Shown: one piece after another, positions 54,474 to 64,000 of the stretch
Position numbering within the stretch: the first letter of the stretch is position 1
Layout of the letters: every line of letters starts with the position of its first letter
NCBI RefSeq assembly: GCF_014084105.1
Contig: NZ_CP048289.1
Location: 1,807,922 to 1,871,921, forward strand
From: Streptacidiphilus sp. P02-A3a
GTDB taxonomy: Bacteria; Actinomycetota; Actinomycetes; Streptomycetales; Streptomycetaceae
Length of the DNA stretch: 64,000 nucleotides
Direction: 5' to 3'
Notes under the pieces: model-generated
Database searches by the model: none
Seen by the model: only the letters and a program-made list of their open reading frames with translations
Told to the model about the DNA's origin: nothing
Made by a program: the position numbers and the translations under genes

Positions 54474-55892
54474 TCACCCCGCTCGCAGCCGACCCAGGGC
54501 CAACGCGATCCGCAAGGTGAAGGCCGAGCGGACGTCCGAAGGCGCGTATCCGGTGACGTCAGTCACACGTCGTAGCCGGTAACGGACGGTATTGGGGTGA
54601 ACGAACAACATCCGCGCCGCGCCCTCCAACGAGGACGCCTGCTCCAGATAGACGGACAGGGTATCCAGCAGCGCCGAGCCCGCCTCGTCCAGTGGCGTGT
54701 AGATCTCCTCGACCAGCTGTCGCCGGGCCGCCTGGTCGCCCGCCAGCGCGCGCTCCGGCAGCAGGTCGTCCGCGAGGACCGGGCGCGGGGCGTCCGGCCA
54801 GGCCGCGCAGGCCTTCAGTCCGGCGGCGGCGGCCTGCGCCGACCGGGTCGCCGAGAGCAGGTCGGCCACGGTCGGGCCGATCACCACCGGGCCCGCCGCG
54901 AACTGGCCGATCAGCGACCGGGCGGCCGGAACCGGGTCGAACACCCGGTCCGGCTTCTTCCCGCCGTCGCCGACGACCACCACCAGCCGCGCGCCCAGCA
55001 CCCCGGTCAGCACGTGCAGCTTGGCGTGCCGGGCGGCCCGGCGGATCGCCTCCACCACCAGCTCGCTGTCGCCGGACGGCGCGCTGCCCATCACCACCAT
55101 CACCCGGTCGGGCGAGCCCCAGCCCAGCGCCGCGGCCCGGGACAGCACGCCCTCGTCGGCGTCCCCGGACAGCAGCGAGTTCACCACCAGGGCCTCCAGC
55201 CGGGCGTCCCAGGCCCCGCGCGCCTCGGCGGCCTGCGCGTACACCTGTGCGGTGGCGAAGGCGATCTCCCGGGCGTAGACCAGCACCGCCTCCCGCAGGC
55301 CGTCCTCGCCGCCGGGCGCGGCGACCTCGTCGATGGCCTCCTCGACCACCTCGATGGTGGTCCGGATCATCTCCACGGTCTGCCGCAGGGTGACCGCCCG
55401 GGTCAGCTCGCGCGGCGCGGTGCCGAAGACGTCGGTGCTGATCGCCTGCGGGGCCTCCGGGTGGCGGAACCACTCGGTGAACGCGGCGATACCGGCCTGC
55501 GCGACCAGGCCGATCCAGGAGCGGTGCTCCGGCGGCATGTTCCGGTACCAGGACAGGTTCTCGTCCATCCGCGCGATGGCCGCGGTGGACAGCTTCCCGG
55601 CCGCGCGTTCCAGCCGCTTGAGCGTGGCCGCGTGGCGTTCGGCCCGCTCGGCGGCGGTGCGCCGCTCTATGGCCGTGCCGCGCGGCGAACCCCGGTGCGG
55701 CGACTCGGCCGCCTCGACGGCCGCGGTGCGCGGGACGGACCTCGCGGCGGACTTCGACGCGGACCGCCCGGCGGGTCTCGCGGCGGACTTCGCGGCCGGC
55801 TTCGCGGCGTCCTCCGCCGGCTCGGCGGTCTCGGCGGCGGCGGGGTTCGGTTCGGACGTCAGGTCGGGCTTCTTCGGGGAGGCAGCTGGCAC
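54474..55892 (-). CDS. fasR: PucR-family regulator FasR of fatty-acid synthesis, with Ala/Lys/Arg-rich N-terminal tail
   Basis: 472 residues. Family core: RLERAAGKLSTAAIARMDEN, SWIGLVAQAGIAAFTEWFRH, PEAPQAISTDVFGTAPRELT, VYAREIAFATAQVYAQAAEA. The C-terminal PucR HTH is SSLEGAARMLFVHPNTVRYR then LRRVTDVTGYAPSDVRSAFT. In Streptomyces coelicolor FasR activates the fabDHPF operon; the same gene order here supports that role. The first ~75 residues are low-complexity, rich in Ala, Lys, Arg and Ser (KPAAKSAARPAGRSASKSAA), resembling a basic histone-like tail. GTG at 55892. Confidence 0.93.
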   Translation of the reverse strand: MPAASPKKPDLTSEPNPAAAETAEPAEDAAKPAAKSAARPAGRSASKSAARSVPRTAAVEAAESPHRGSPRGTAIERRTAAERAERHAATLKRLERAAGKLSTAAIARMDENLSWYRNMPPEHRSWIGLVAQAGIAAFTEWFRHPEAPQAISTDVFGTAPRELTRAVTLRQTVEMIRTTIEVVEEAIDEVAAPGGEDGLREAVLVYAREIAFATAQVYAQAAEARGAWDARLEALVVNSLLSGDADEGVLSRAAALGWGSPDRVMVVMGSAPSGDSELVVEAIRRAARHAKLHVLTGVLGARLVVVVGDGGKKPDRVFDPVPAARSLIGQFAAGPVVIGPTVADLLSATRSAQAAAAGLKACAAWPDAPRPVLADDLLPERALAGDQAARRQLVEEIYTPLDEAGSALLDTLSVYLEQASSLEGAARMLFVHPNTVRYRLRRVTDVTGYAPSDVRSAFTLRIALALGRLRAG

Positions 55893-55991
55893 AGTCCCAA
55901 GCCTGCCCTACCGGGAGCCGTGCGCGTGCCGGGCAGCGCGTCGCCGCCGCGTGGCAACGGTCACAGCACCCCCGCGCGGTAGCGTCTGCGC

Positions 55992-56732
55992 ATGGACGAG
56001 CAGCCCGAACCCGCCCTGACGGTCCACCGCGCCGACGAGCGCTACCGCTCGCAGCCCGGGCCCGGCATCGAGACCCGGCACGCGTTCTCCTTCTCCGGCC
56101 ACTACGACCCGGGCAACACCCACTTCGGCGCGCTGCTCGCCTGCAACGAGGAGAGCCTGGCGGTCGGTGCCGGGTTCGGCCCGCACCTGCACCGCGACAC
56201 CGAGATCATCACCTGGGTGGTCGACGGCGCGCTCGCGCACCGGGACGACCGGGGCCACGCCAGCGTGGTGCGGCCCGGGCGGATCCAGTACCTGAGCGCG
56301 GGCAGCGGGGTACGGCACACCGAGGGCAACGTCGGCGGCGCTCAGGAGCCGGTGCGCTTCCTGCAGTTCTGGCTCCAGCCGGACGAGTTCGGCACCGAGC
56401 CGCGCTACGGCAGCCGGACCGTGCCGGACGGCTCGGCCGTGCTCGCCGACGCCGGGCAGCTGCGCCGCGCCGACGCGGCGCTGCACCTGCTGCGGGCCGA
56501 GCCGCACCGGCCGCTGCCGCCGCTCCCGGCCGCGCCCTACCGGTACCTGCACGTGCTGCGCGGCGGCCTCGGCTTCCGTACCCGCTCCGGGCCGCGCGGG
56601 GTCGGCCAGGAGCTGGCGCCCGGGGACAGCCTGCGGATCAGCGGCGACGCGGAGCCCTACCAGCCGGTGGCCGGTCCGGCCGGGGTGGAGGCACTGCTGT
56701 GGGAGATGCACTCCGGGCCGCGCTACGGCTGA
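55992..56732 (+). CDS. Pirin-family protein
   Basis: 246 residues, double cupin. Metal-binding N-terminal cupin: His-x-His in GAGFGPHLHRDTEIITWVVD, Glu nearby, and His in GSGVRHTEGNVGGAQEPVRF. Pirins have quercetinase or redox-sensing roles; the specific role is unknown. ATG at 55992. Divergent from fasR, 99 bp between starts. Confidence 0.9.
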   Translation: MDEQPEPALTVHRADERYRSQPGPGIETRHAFSFSGHYDPGNTHFGALLACNEESLAVGAGFGPHLHRDTEIITWVVDGALAHRDDRGHASVVRPGRIQYLSAGSGVRHTEGNVGGAQEPVRFLQFWLQPDEFGTEPRYGSRTVPDGSAVLADAGQLRRADAALHLLRAEPHRPLPPLPAAPYRYLHVLRGGLGFRTRSGPRGVGQELAPGDSLRISGDAEPYQPVAGPAGVEALLWEMHSGPRYG

Positions 56733-56747
56733 GCGCCCGGCGGCCGG

Positions 56748-57581
56748 TCAGTGCCGGTGGTCCAGCTCGGTGAGCACCGCGTCGCTGAACCGCGGCCACA
56801 GTTCGGCCGCCCAGGGCCCGAAGTCGCGGTCGGTCAGCGCGACGCAGGCCGCGCCCGCCACCGGGTCCACCCACAGGAAGGTGCCGGACTGGCCGAAGTG
56901 CCCGAAGGACTCGGGGGAGTTGGCCGTGCCCATCCAGTGCGGGGACTTGTGGTCGCGCAGGTCGAAGCCGAGGCCCCAGTCGTTGGGACGCTGGTGGCCG
57001 AAGCCGGGCAGCACCCCGTTCAGTCCGGGGAAGGCGGTCCTGGTCGCCTCGGCCAGGGTGGACGGGTCCAGCACCTTCGGGGCCAGCAGCTCGGCCGCGA
57101 AGCGGGACAGGTCGGCGGCGGTGGAGACGCCGCCCGCGCCGGGCCCGGCGGCCGCCGCCGGGTCGATCCAGGTGTCCGTCATCCCCAGCGGGCTGAGCAC
57201 CGCCTCGGCCAGGTACTCCTCGAAGGCGATGCCGGTGGCCTCCCGCAGGGTCCGCGCCAGCACCTCGAACCCGGCGTTGGAGTACAGCCGCCGCTCCCCG
57301 GGCGGGGCCATCGCCTTGGGCGCGTCGAAGGCCAGGCCGGAGCTGTGCGCCAGCAGGTGGCGCACGGTCGAACCGGCCGGACCGGCCGGGTCGTCCAGCT
57401 CCAGCGCCCCCTCCTGCACCGCGACCAGCACCGCGTACGCGGTCAGCGGCTTGGTCACGGAGGCCAGCCGGAAGGGGTGCCGCTGCGGTCCGCGGGTGCC
57501 CGCGAGCGTGCCGTCGCGCCGTACCACCGCGACCGCTGCCGTCGGCACCGGCCAGTTCTCGATCATCCGCAGGCTGTCCAT
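56748..57581 (-). CDS. Serine hydrolase of the beta-lactamase (class C-like) family
   Basis: 277 residues. Ser-x-x-Lys in PFRLASVTKPLTAYAVLVAV, Tyr-x-Asn in GERRLYSNAGFEVLARTLRE, and the third motif region HFGQSGTFLWVDPVAGAACV. No signal peptide, so a cytosolic esterase or peptidase is likelier than a true beta-lactamase. ATG at 57581 is used; a GTG at 57587 is also in frame. No strong ribosome site; the divergent promoter belongs to the MerR operon. Confidence 0.87.
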   Translation of the reverse strand: MDSLRMIENWPVPTAAVAVVRRDGTLAGTRGPQRHPFRLASVTKPLTAYAVLVAVQEGALELDDPAGPAGSTVRHLLAHSSGLAFDAPKAMAPPGERRLYSNAGFEVLARTLREATGIAFEEYLAEAVLSPLGMTDTWIDPAAAAGPGAGGVSTAADLSRFAAELLAPKVLDPSTLAEATRTAFPGLNGVLPGFGHQRPNDWGLGFDLRDHKSPHWMGTANSPESFGHFGQSGTFLWVDPVAGAACVALTDRDFGPWAAELWPRFSDAVLTELDHRH

Positions 57582-57627
57582 GGGCACAACCTATCGAACC
57601 TGCCTGGCCGGACCCGGCGAGCGGCGC

Positions 57628-57658
57628 TTGCTTGGAGTGCACTCCAGGTCGGTAGGTT
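57628..57658 (+). promoter_or_regulatory. MerR-type promoter with 19-bp spacer and central dyad
   Basis: TTGCTT (57628-57633) and TAGGTT (57653-57658) are separated by 19 bp, longer than normal. The palindrome TGGAGTGCACTCCA (57633-57646) lies between them. This is the classical layout of a promoter activated by a MerR protein that untwists the spacer. It serves the merR-aldo/keto reductase operon starting at 57690. Confidence 0.8.
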
Positions 57659-57689
57659 CGAGTGCAGACGCAATCGAAGGGAGGGCCGG

Positions 57690-58099
57690 ATGTCACTCGC
57701 GATAGCACCGCCGCCGGAGCCCGGCGCACCCGACGACACCCCCCGCTACACCATCGGCGAGGTCGTCGCCCGCACCGGACTGAGCGCGGACACGCTGCGC
57801 TGGTACGAGCGGATCGGCCTGCTGGAGCGCCCGGCACGGTCGCGCTCCGGCCAGCGCCGGTTCAGTGACCGCGACCTGACCTGGATGGAGTTCCTGGGCA
57901 AGCTGCGGCTCACCGCGATGCCGGTCGCCGACATGGTCCGGTACGCGGAGCTGCGGCGCGAGGGCGAGAGCACCGCCGCCGCCCGGCAGGCCCTGCTGGA
58001 GGAGCACCGCGAGGCGGTCCGGCAGCGGATCGCCGACCTCCAGGCCACCCTTCTGATCATCGACCACAAGATCGACGCGTACGCGGAGAGGCAGCAGCA

Positions 58100-58103
<4 letters not shown>
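57690..58103 (+). CDS. MerR-family transcriptional regulator
   Basis: 137 residues. N-terminal MerR HTH: TIGEVVARTGLSADTLRWYE, RIGLLERPARSRSGQRRFSD, TWMEFLGKLRLTAMPVADMV; a C-terminal coiled coil (RQALLEEHREAVRQRIADLQ) follows for dimerisation. No Cys cluster, so not a metal sensor of the MerR/CueR type. Overlaps the aldo/keto reductase start (ATGA) and is probably autoregulated by the promoter at 57628. AAGGGAGG precedes the ATG at 57690. Confidence 0.93.
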
Positions 58104-59116
<1,013 letters not shown>

Positions 59117-59136
59117 CCCGGGACCGTCCCCCCGAT

Positions 59137-59184
59137 CCGCTGTCCGCCCGCCGTTGCGAAATCGCGACAGTGGGCGGACAGCGG
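59137..59184 (+). terminator. Terminator after the MerR-AKR operon
   Basis: CCGCTGTCCGCCC (59137-59149) pairs perfectly with GGGCGGACAGCGG (59172-59184); the 22-base loop has its own small hairpin. Confidence 0.75.
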
Positions 59185-59246
59185 CCTGACGTGCGGCTGC
59201 GAAGGTGGAGGTGATCACTTTCGAACCACCGGACTCGGGGCCAGAC

Positions 59247-59912
59247 ATGTCCTTCCGTCACCGCTTCACCGCCACCGCCTTCGCCACCCTGTGCGGATCC
59301 CTGCTGCTCCCGGCGGCGACCGCCGAGGCCGCCCCGCCGCGTCCGGGCATCGCCGTCAGCGGGCGGGTCTCCGCCGGGCACGTCGCCATCGGCGGCAGCG
59401 TCGAGCTCACCGGCCGGGTGACCTCGGACGGCAGCGGCCGCCCGCTGCCGGTGACCGTGCTCGCGCACACGGCGGGCGGCCCGGCCGGGTACCAGAAGGT
59501 CGCCGAGGTGCTGGCGGACCCGGACGCGGACTACCGGATCACGGTCAAGCCCCGCGCCAACACCTCCTACATCGCCGAGGTGCGCGGATTCCTGGCCCGG
59601 GCCGCCTCGGAGCCGGTCGAGGTCACCGTGGACCGGACGATCACCCTGGACGCCCCGCCGCAGGCGCCGGACGACCGCAGCGCGCTCTTCTCCGGCACGG
59701 TCACCGGCGGCGGGCGGCAGCCGGTGGAGCTGCAACGGCTGGACGGCGACCAGTGGCACCCGGTGGCCTCGGCCAGCACCGACGACACCGGGCACTTCGC
59801 GATCCCGGTCCGGCTCGACCACCGCGCGGCCAGCCGCTGGCGGGCGACCACCCCGGCCACCACCGCGCTCGGCCCCGGCACCTCCTCGGCGCTGCTGGTC
59901 CGCCCCAGCTGA
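59247..59912 (+). CDS. Secreted beta-sandwich protein, function unknown
   Basis: 221 residues. Clear signal peptide: MSFRHRFTATAFATLCGSLL, LPAATAEA, then APPRPG. The mature part looks like two immunoglobulin-like beta-sandwich modules (SGRVSAGHVAIGGSVELTGR; SGTVTGGGRQPVELQRLDGD). No catalytic motif. ATG at 59247 gives the signal start; the 59205 start would add 14 residues. Predicted to be exported; a surface or matrix role is possible. Confidence 0.72.
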   Translation: MSFRHRFTATAFATLCGSLLLPAATAEAAPPRPGIAVSGRVSAGHVAIGGSVELTGRVTSDGSGRPLPVTVLAHTAGGPAGYQKVAEVLADPDADYRITVKPRANTSYIAEVRGFLARAASEPVEVTVDRTITLDAPPQAPDDRSALFSGTVTGGGRQPVELQRLDGDQWHPVASASTDDTGHFAIPVRLDHRAASRWRATTPATTALGPGTSSALLVRPS

Positions 59913-60077
59913 CCCCGCGTGGCCCGGCCCGGTGCGGGCCGGTGCGGGCCGGTTCGGGCATGGCGAAGCCCCCGCCGACGGGGGAGACGGCGAGGGCTCC
60001 GGGATCCAGCGTACGGCAGCGGGGCGGCGTTCGGTGGCGGCTCGCGGAGGGATCCCGAGCCCGCTCGCCGCGGCCGG

Positions 60078-61292
60078 CTACTGCAGGCCGGTCAGGCAGC
60101 CGTCGCCACTGGCGGTGTCCCCGGCGCAGACCACGTCGCCGTAGCGGCCGAGGGCCACGTCGGCGAAGTTGCGCAGGCTGGCGGTGCCCGGGGTGAAGTA
60201 GCCGGTGTGGCCGTAGGAACCGGTCGAGGCGATCACCCGGGAGCCGAAGTCCGAGCTGGTCGGGTCGGCGCCGTGGCCCAGGCCCTCGACGTCCACGAAC
60301 GGCACGTTGCTGATCCAGTCCCCGGGGTTGCGGGCGGTGGCCCACAGCCGGACGTCCCGGCCCAGCGCGGCGGCGTCCGGGATGTCCATCCCCGGGCTGC
60401 CGAGGACCACCATGTCGGTGACCCCCTCGGTGGAGTGGATCTCCGGACCGGCGATCCCGCAGACCACCGAGCCGTACGAGTGGCACACCACGGTCGGCGC
60501 GGTCACCGGCTCGGTGGTCACCGCCAGGCCCGCCATCAGGCTCTCCAGACGCGGGGCGGCGGCCTCGGCCAGACGGGCGGTGGCGGCGTCCGCGCCGAGG
60601 CCCACCGGCGTCACGTAGCCGGCCCACGCTATGACCGCGGTGCTGGTGCCGGGGGAGACCGAGGCCTCCTCGGTGCGCAGCGACTGGGCCATCCCGGCCG
60701 GTTCCCGGGTCGGCTGGGAGCTGCTGTAGAAGTGCTCCAGGTCCACGTCGGAGCCGGGCACCAGCACCGACACCCGCTGCGCGGTGGACAGGTCGCCGTA
60801 GACCTCGGCCACCAGGCCGCGCCCGCGCGGGTCGAACGCCAGTACCTGGTGGCCGGGGCTGAGCAGGTGCTGTAGCGTCCCGATCCGGGTCTGGGCGGTC
60901 GCCCGGTCGGCGGAGCTGGTGGACGGGTCGGCGGCGCGCGCCGACTGCCGGGCCAGCTCCTGCCGCATCGCCTGCTGGTTGGCCTGGTAGCGCAGCGCCA
61001 CCGGCGCGCCGTCGAAGTTGCCGACGACCAGCGGGTACTCGCGGACCAGCTGCTGCTGCTCGGCGGCCGAGAGCGAGGCGAAGAACCGCGCGACGACGGC
61101 GGCCGAGGCGGTGGCCGGGTCCGGCATGGCGCGACCCAGCGAGTGGTCGTGCAGCCAGGCGCCGGTACCGGCGGGCGGAGTGGTGATCGCGATCTGTTCG
61201 TCGGAGACGGCGGCCCCCGCTGCTGCGGCCCCGGTACCAGCCAGGACGGTGATGGAGACCATGGCCGCTATCAGCGAGCGCCTGAACCTCAT
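60078..61292 (-). CDS. Secreted alpha/beta hydrolase (DUF1023-like)
   Basis: 404 residues. Signal peptide MRFRRSLIAAMVSITVLAGT, GAAAAGAA. DUF1023-like alpha/beta hydrolase: VSVLVPGSDVDLEHFYSSSQ, the nucleophile elbow in TVVCHSYGSVVCGIAGPEIH, and a late His in STGSYGHTGYFTPGTASLRN. The preceding ~100 residues are a helical cap. ATG at 61292 has only a weak upstream purine-rich stretch. Substrate unknown. Confidence 0.86.
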   Translation of the reverse strand: MRFRRSLIAAMVSITVLAGTGAAAAGAAVSDEQIAITTPPAGTGAWLHDHSLGRAMPDPATASAAVVARFFASLSAAEQQQLVREYPLVVGNFDGAPVALRYQANQQAMRQELARQSARAADPSTSSADRATAQTRIGTLQHLLSPGHQVLAFDPRGRGLVAEVYGDLSTAQRVSVLVPGSDVDLEHFYSSSQPTREPAGMAQSLRTEEASVSPGTSTAVIAWAGYVTPVGLGADAATARLAEAAAPRLESLMAGLAVTTEPVTAPTVVCHSYGSVVCGIAGPEIHSTEGVTDMVVLGSPGMDIPDAAALGRDVRLWATARNPGDWISNVPFVDVEGLGHGADPTSSDFGSRVIASTGSYGHTGYFTPGTASLRNFADVALGRYGDVVCAGDTASGDGCLTGLQ

Positions 61293-61550
61293 ACGCGTGT
61301 CTCTCCTCGGGAGTCCGGCGACCGTCGAACGGGCCGGGCCCGGAGGTCATGCGCTGGGGTGTGTTCTGCGCAAGCGTATGCGCATTTCCGCGATCCAAAC
61401 GTCTTTCTTCCGTGACTCTTTCTGCGACAACAGTCACATATCGCCTCGGAAGGGACGGTTTTCACGGTTCATTCACCTGGCGCGGCGGCCGGGAACGGCG
61501 TGGGCCGGGGCAGCCGCAGCTGCCCCGGCCCGGGTGCCGGTCCGGGCCGC

Positions 61551-61733
61551 TCAGACCTCGGCGCCCTCGGCCTGCTTGCCGTGGACCTGGTCCCAGGCCT
61601 CGGACACGTACCGCTCGCGCTCGATCAGGGTGAGCTCGGGGAAGTAGTCCTTCAGCCGCTCGACCACGGTCTGCTCGGGCTCGTGGCACTCGTGCAGCAG
61701 GAACGCGGCCTTGTGGATGATCTGGTTGTCCAT
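61551..61733 (-). CDS. Small conserved actinobacterial protein near aceE
   Basis: 60 residues: MDNQIIHKAAFLLHECHEPE, QTVVERLKDYFPELTLIERE and RYVSEAWDQVHGKQAEGAEV. Mostly helical, acidic; no family assigned. ATG at 61733. It is separated from aceE by about 180 bp and a terminator. Confidence 0.7.
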   Translation of the reverse strand: MDNQIIHKAAFLLHECHEPEQTVVERLKDYFPELTLIERERYVSEAWDQVHGKQAEGAEV

Positions 61734-61859
61734 GTGCGGTGAATCCTCCCGACACCCCCGTCTGCCCAGTGCCGACGGAATCGGGCCACAGCATATGTGT
61801 GCAGCGGAGACAGCCGGTGTGAGGGGTCGAGCCGCGTGCCGCCCGCCGGGAAACGCGCC

Positions 61860-61897
61860 GGGCCCCGGCCGGTGACGGAGGTCACCGACCGGGGCCC
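61860..61897 (-). terminator. Terminator after aceE
   Basis: GGGCCCCGGCCGGTGAC (61860-61876) pairs with GTCACCGACCGGGGCCC (61881-61897), 17 bp with one mismatch, loop GGAG, 18 bp past the aceE stop. Confidence 0.75.
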
Positions 61898-61914
61898 GGT
61901 CCGGTTCGTGCAGG

Positions 61915-64000
61915 TCAGGCGTCGCCGCCGGCCGCGCCCGGGTGGGCCGCGGCGACGTCCAGCAGCTGGTAGCGGTCGATGGCCGCCTTCAGCGCCGTCC
62001 GGTCGACCTTGCCCTCCTTGGCGAGCTCGGTGAGCACGCCCAGGACCACCGACTGCGCGTCGATGTGGAAGAAGCGACGGGCCGCGCCACGGGTGTCGGC
62101 GAAGCCGAAGCCGTCCGCGCCCAGCGACTGCCACTGGCCCGGGACCCAGCGCGAGATCTGGTCCGGCACCGCGCGCATCCAGTCCGACACGGCCACGAAC
62201 GGGCCCTGCGCACCGGCCAGCTTGGTGGTGACGTACGGGACCCGCTGCTCCTCGTCCGGGTGCAGCAGGTTGAACTCCTCCACCGCGATGGCGTCGCGGC
62301 GCAGCTCGGTCCAGGAGGTCGCGGACCAGACGTCGGCCGCCACGTTCCACTCCTCGGCCAGGATCCGCTGGGCCTCCAGCGCCCACGGCACCGCCACGCC
62401 GGAGGCGAGGATCTGCGCCGGGACCTGGCCGCCGGTCGCCGGGGCGTACCGGTGCAGGCCCTTGAGGATCCCGTCGACGTCCACGTCGGCCGGCTCGGCG
62501 GGCATCCGCATCGGCTCGTTGTAGACCGTCATGTAGTAGAAGACGTCCTCGCCGTGCGGGTGCTCGACACTGCTGCCGTACATCCGCCGGATGCCGTCCT
62601 GCACGATGTGCGCGATCTCGAAGCCGTACGCGGGGTCGTACGCGACGACCGCCGGGTTGGTCGAGGCCAGCAGGTGGCTGTGGCCGTCGGCGTGCTGCAG
62701 GCCCTCGCCGGTGAGCGTGGTCCGGCCGGCGGTGGCGCCCAGCACGAAGCCGCGCGACAGCTGGTCGGCCATCTGCCAGAACTGGTCGCCGGTGCGCTGG
62801 AACCCGAACATCGAGTAGAAGACGTAGATCGGGATCAGCGGCTCGCCGTGGGTCGCGTAGGACGACCCGGCGGCGATCAGCGAGGCGGTGCAGCCGGCCT
62901 CGGAGATGCCGTCGTGCAGCATCTGCCCGGTCGGCGACTCCTTGTAGGCGAGCAGCAGCTCGCGGTCCACCGACTCGTACTGCTGGCCCTGCGGGTTGTA
63001 GATCTTCGCCGAGGGGAACAGCGAGTCCATGCCGAACGTGCGGTACTCGTCGGGGGCGATCGGCACGAAGCGGTTGCCGATCCCCTTGTCCCGCATCAGG
63101 TCCTTGAGCAGCCGGACGAACGCCATGGTGGTGGCGATCTCCTGCTGGCCGGAACCCTTCTTGAGGGTCTTGTAGGCGTCGTCGCCCGGGAGCTCCAGCA
63201 TGCGCGGCCGGACCTTGCGGGTCGGCACGTAACCGCCGAGCTCGCTGCGGCGGTCGTGCATGTACTGGATCTCCTCGGAGTCCCGGCCCGGGTGGTAGTA
63301 GGGCGGGTAGCCGGCGTCCAGCTGCTTGTCGGTGATCGGCAGGTGCAGCCGGTCGCGGAAGCGCTTGAGGTCCTCGGTGGTGAGCTTCTTCATCTGGTGG
63401 GTCGCGTTGCGGCCCTCGAAGTTCGGACCGAGGGTCCAGCCCTTGACGGTCTGGGCCAGGATCACCGTCGGCTGGCCGACGTGCTCGCGGGCCGCCTTGA
63501 AGGCCGCGTAGACCTTGGCGTGGTCGTGGCCGCCGCGACCCAGGTGCTGGATCTGCTGGTCGGTCATGTTCTCGACCATGGCGCGCAACCGTACGTCGCC
63601 GCCGAAGAAGTTCTCCCGGATGTACGCGCCGGACTCGGTGGCGTACGTCTGGAACTGGCCGTCGGGGGTGGTGTTCAGCTTGTTCACCAGCACGCCGTCG
63701 CGGTCCTGCGCCAGCAGCGGGTCCCAGCTGCGGTCCCAGACCAGCTTGATGACGTTCCAGCCGGCGCCCCGGAACTGGGACTCCAGCTCCTGGATGATCT
63801 TGCCGTTGCCGCGCACCGGGCCGTCGAGCCGCTGCAGGTTGCAGTTGACCACGAAGGTCAGGTTGTCCAGGTTCTCGCGCGCGGCGAGGGACAGCTGGCC
63901 CAGCGACTCCGGCTCGTCCATCTCGCCGTCGCCGAGGAAGGCGTAGACGTGCGAGTCGGAGGTGTCCTTGATGCCGCGGTCGGTCAGGTAGCGGTTCATC
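61915..64000 (-). CDS. aceE: Pyruvate dehydrogenase E1 component, homodimeric type (5' end outside window)
   Basis: At least 694 residues; the N terminus lies beyond position 64000. The TPP motif is [20 protein letters not shown] with the following [20 protein letters not shown]. The transketolase-like centre contains [20 protein letters not shown] and [20 protein letters not shown]. The C-terminal domain is also present ([20 protein letters not shown]). It decarboxylates pyruvate and passes the acetyl group to the lipoyl domain of E2. An in-frame ATG at the edge is not the real start because the family is about 900 residues long. Confidence 0.96.
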   Translation of the reverse strand, partial: MNRYLTDRGIKDTSDSHVYAFLGDGEMDEPESLGQLSLAARENLDNLTFVVNCNLQRLDGPVRGNGKIIQELESQFRGAGWNVIKLVWDRSWDPLLAQDRDGVLVNKLNTTPDGQFQTYATESGAYIRENFFGGDVRLRAMVENMTDQQIQHLGRGGHDHAKVYAAFKAAREHVGQPTVILAQTVKGWTLGPNFEGRNATHQMKKLTTEDLKRFRDRLHLPITDKQLDAGYPPYYHPGRDSEEIQYMHDRRSELGGYVPTRKVRPRMLELPGDDAYKTLKKGSGQQEIATTMAFVRLLKDLMRDKGIGNRFVPIAPDEYRTFGMDSLFPSAKIYNPQGQQYESVDRELLLAYKESPTGQMLHDGISEAGCTASLIAAGSSYATHGEPLIPIYVFYSMFGFQRTGDQFWQMADQLSRGFVLGATAGRTTLTGEGLQHADGHSHLLASTNPAVVAYDPAYGFEIAHIVQDGIRRMYGSSVEHPHGEDVFYYMTVYNEPMRMPAEPADVDVDGILKGLHRYAPATGGQVPAQILASGVAVPWALEAQRILAEEWNVAADVWSATSWTELRRDAIAVEEFNLLHPDEEQRVPYVTTKLAGAQGPFVAVSDWMRAVPDQISRWVPGQWQSLGADGFGFADTRGAARRFFHIDAQSVVLGVLTELAKEGKVDRTALKAAIDRYQLLDVAAAHPGAAGGDA

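Overview
This is a high-GC actinobacterial chromosome segment with the gene content and order of the family Streptomycetaceae (Streptomyces, Kitasatospora or Streptacidiphilus). The signs are GC-rich third codon positions, GTG starts, HrdA-type sigma factor, the zur-uppS-recO and fasR-fabD-fabH-acpP-fabF blocks, DUF3145 and homodimeric AceE. A secreted sedolisin (acid-active S53 peptidase family) would fit an acid-tolerant genus such as Streptacidiphilus, but that is only a hint. No rRNA genes, CRISPR arrays, insertion sequences or phage genes were seen.

Layout. 1-11.8 kb: 5' end of an M4 metallopeptidase, leuA behind an attenuator leader peptide, a TerB-like gene, recO, uppS, zur, glyS, two small uncharacterised genes, a two-component system with a DUF4097 protein, and a NADAR protein. 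11.9-16.5 kb: a small leaderless leader peptide ahead of a 2-oxoglutarate oxygenase, an EmrB/QacA-type exporter divergent from a LysR regulator, and a CGNR regulator. 16.6-25.2 kb: an accessory metabolic cluster. It has a B12-dependent glutamate mutase small subunit, a fusion of the mutase large subunit to a roughly 630-residue flavoenzyme, an AMP-forming ligase, a cupin and an MFS transporter, with a divergent XRE regulator. 25.3-45.6 kb: dusB, ppdK, GNAT, PAC2, esterase, trypsin-like protease, dgt, ferredoxin-reductase-like FAD protein, dnaG, hrdA-like sigma factor, FGGY kinase, two tRNA-Asn genes, a MazF-like protein, a CAU tRNA and a GT87 glycosyltransferase. 45.7-64 kb: MarR and MerR regulators with their target oxidoreductases, DUF3145, the sedolisin, the core fatty-acid operon with its PucR-type regulator, pirin, a beta-lactamase-fold serine hydrolase, secreted proteins, and most of aceE at the window edge.

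How the genes work together. The 16.6-24 kb cluster reads as a pathway. Mutase subunits would turn L-glutamate into 3-methylaspartate, the fused flavoenzyme would oxidise it, and the ligase would activate an acid by adenylation. The three genes overlap by 4 bases at each junction and end at a hairpin. The cupin-MFS pair forms a second unit behind its own operator-like inverted repeats. I know of no described product for this arrangement; it is the best candidate for an undescribed system here. The fatty-acid genes form a tightly coupled operon with a hairpin just before fabF. Several small control elements are readable: a Leu-rich attenuator before leuA, an RRHVDL-type leader peptide, a Zur box left where znuACB would be expected, a MerR-type promoter with a 19-bp spacer, a 19-bp palindrome before ppdK, and an apparent AUU start codon for the sedolisin.
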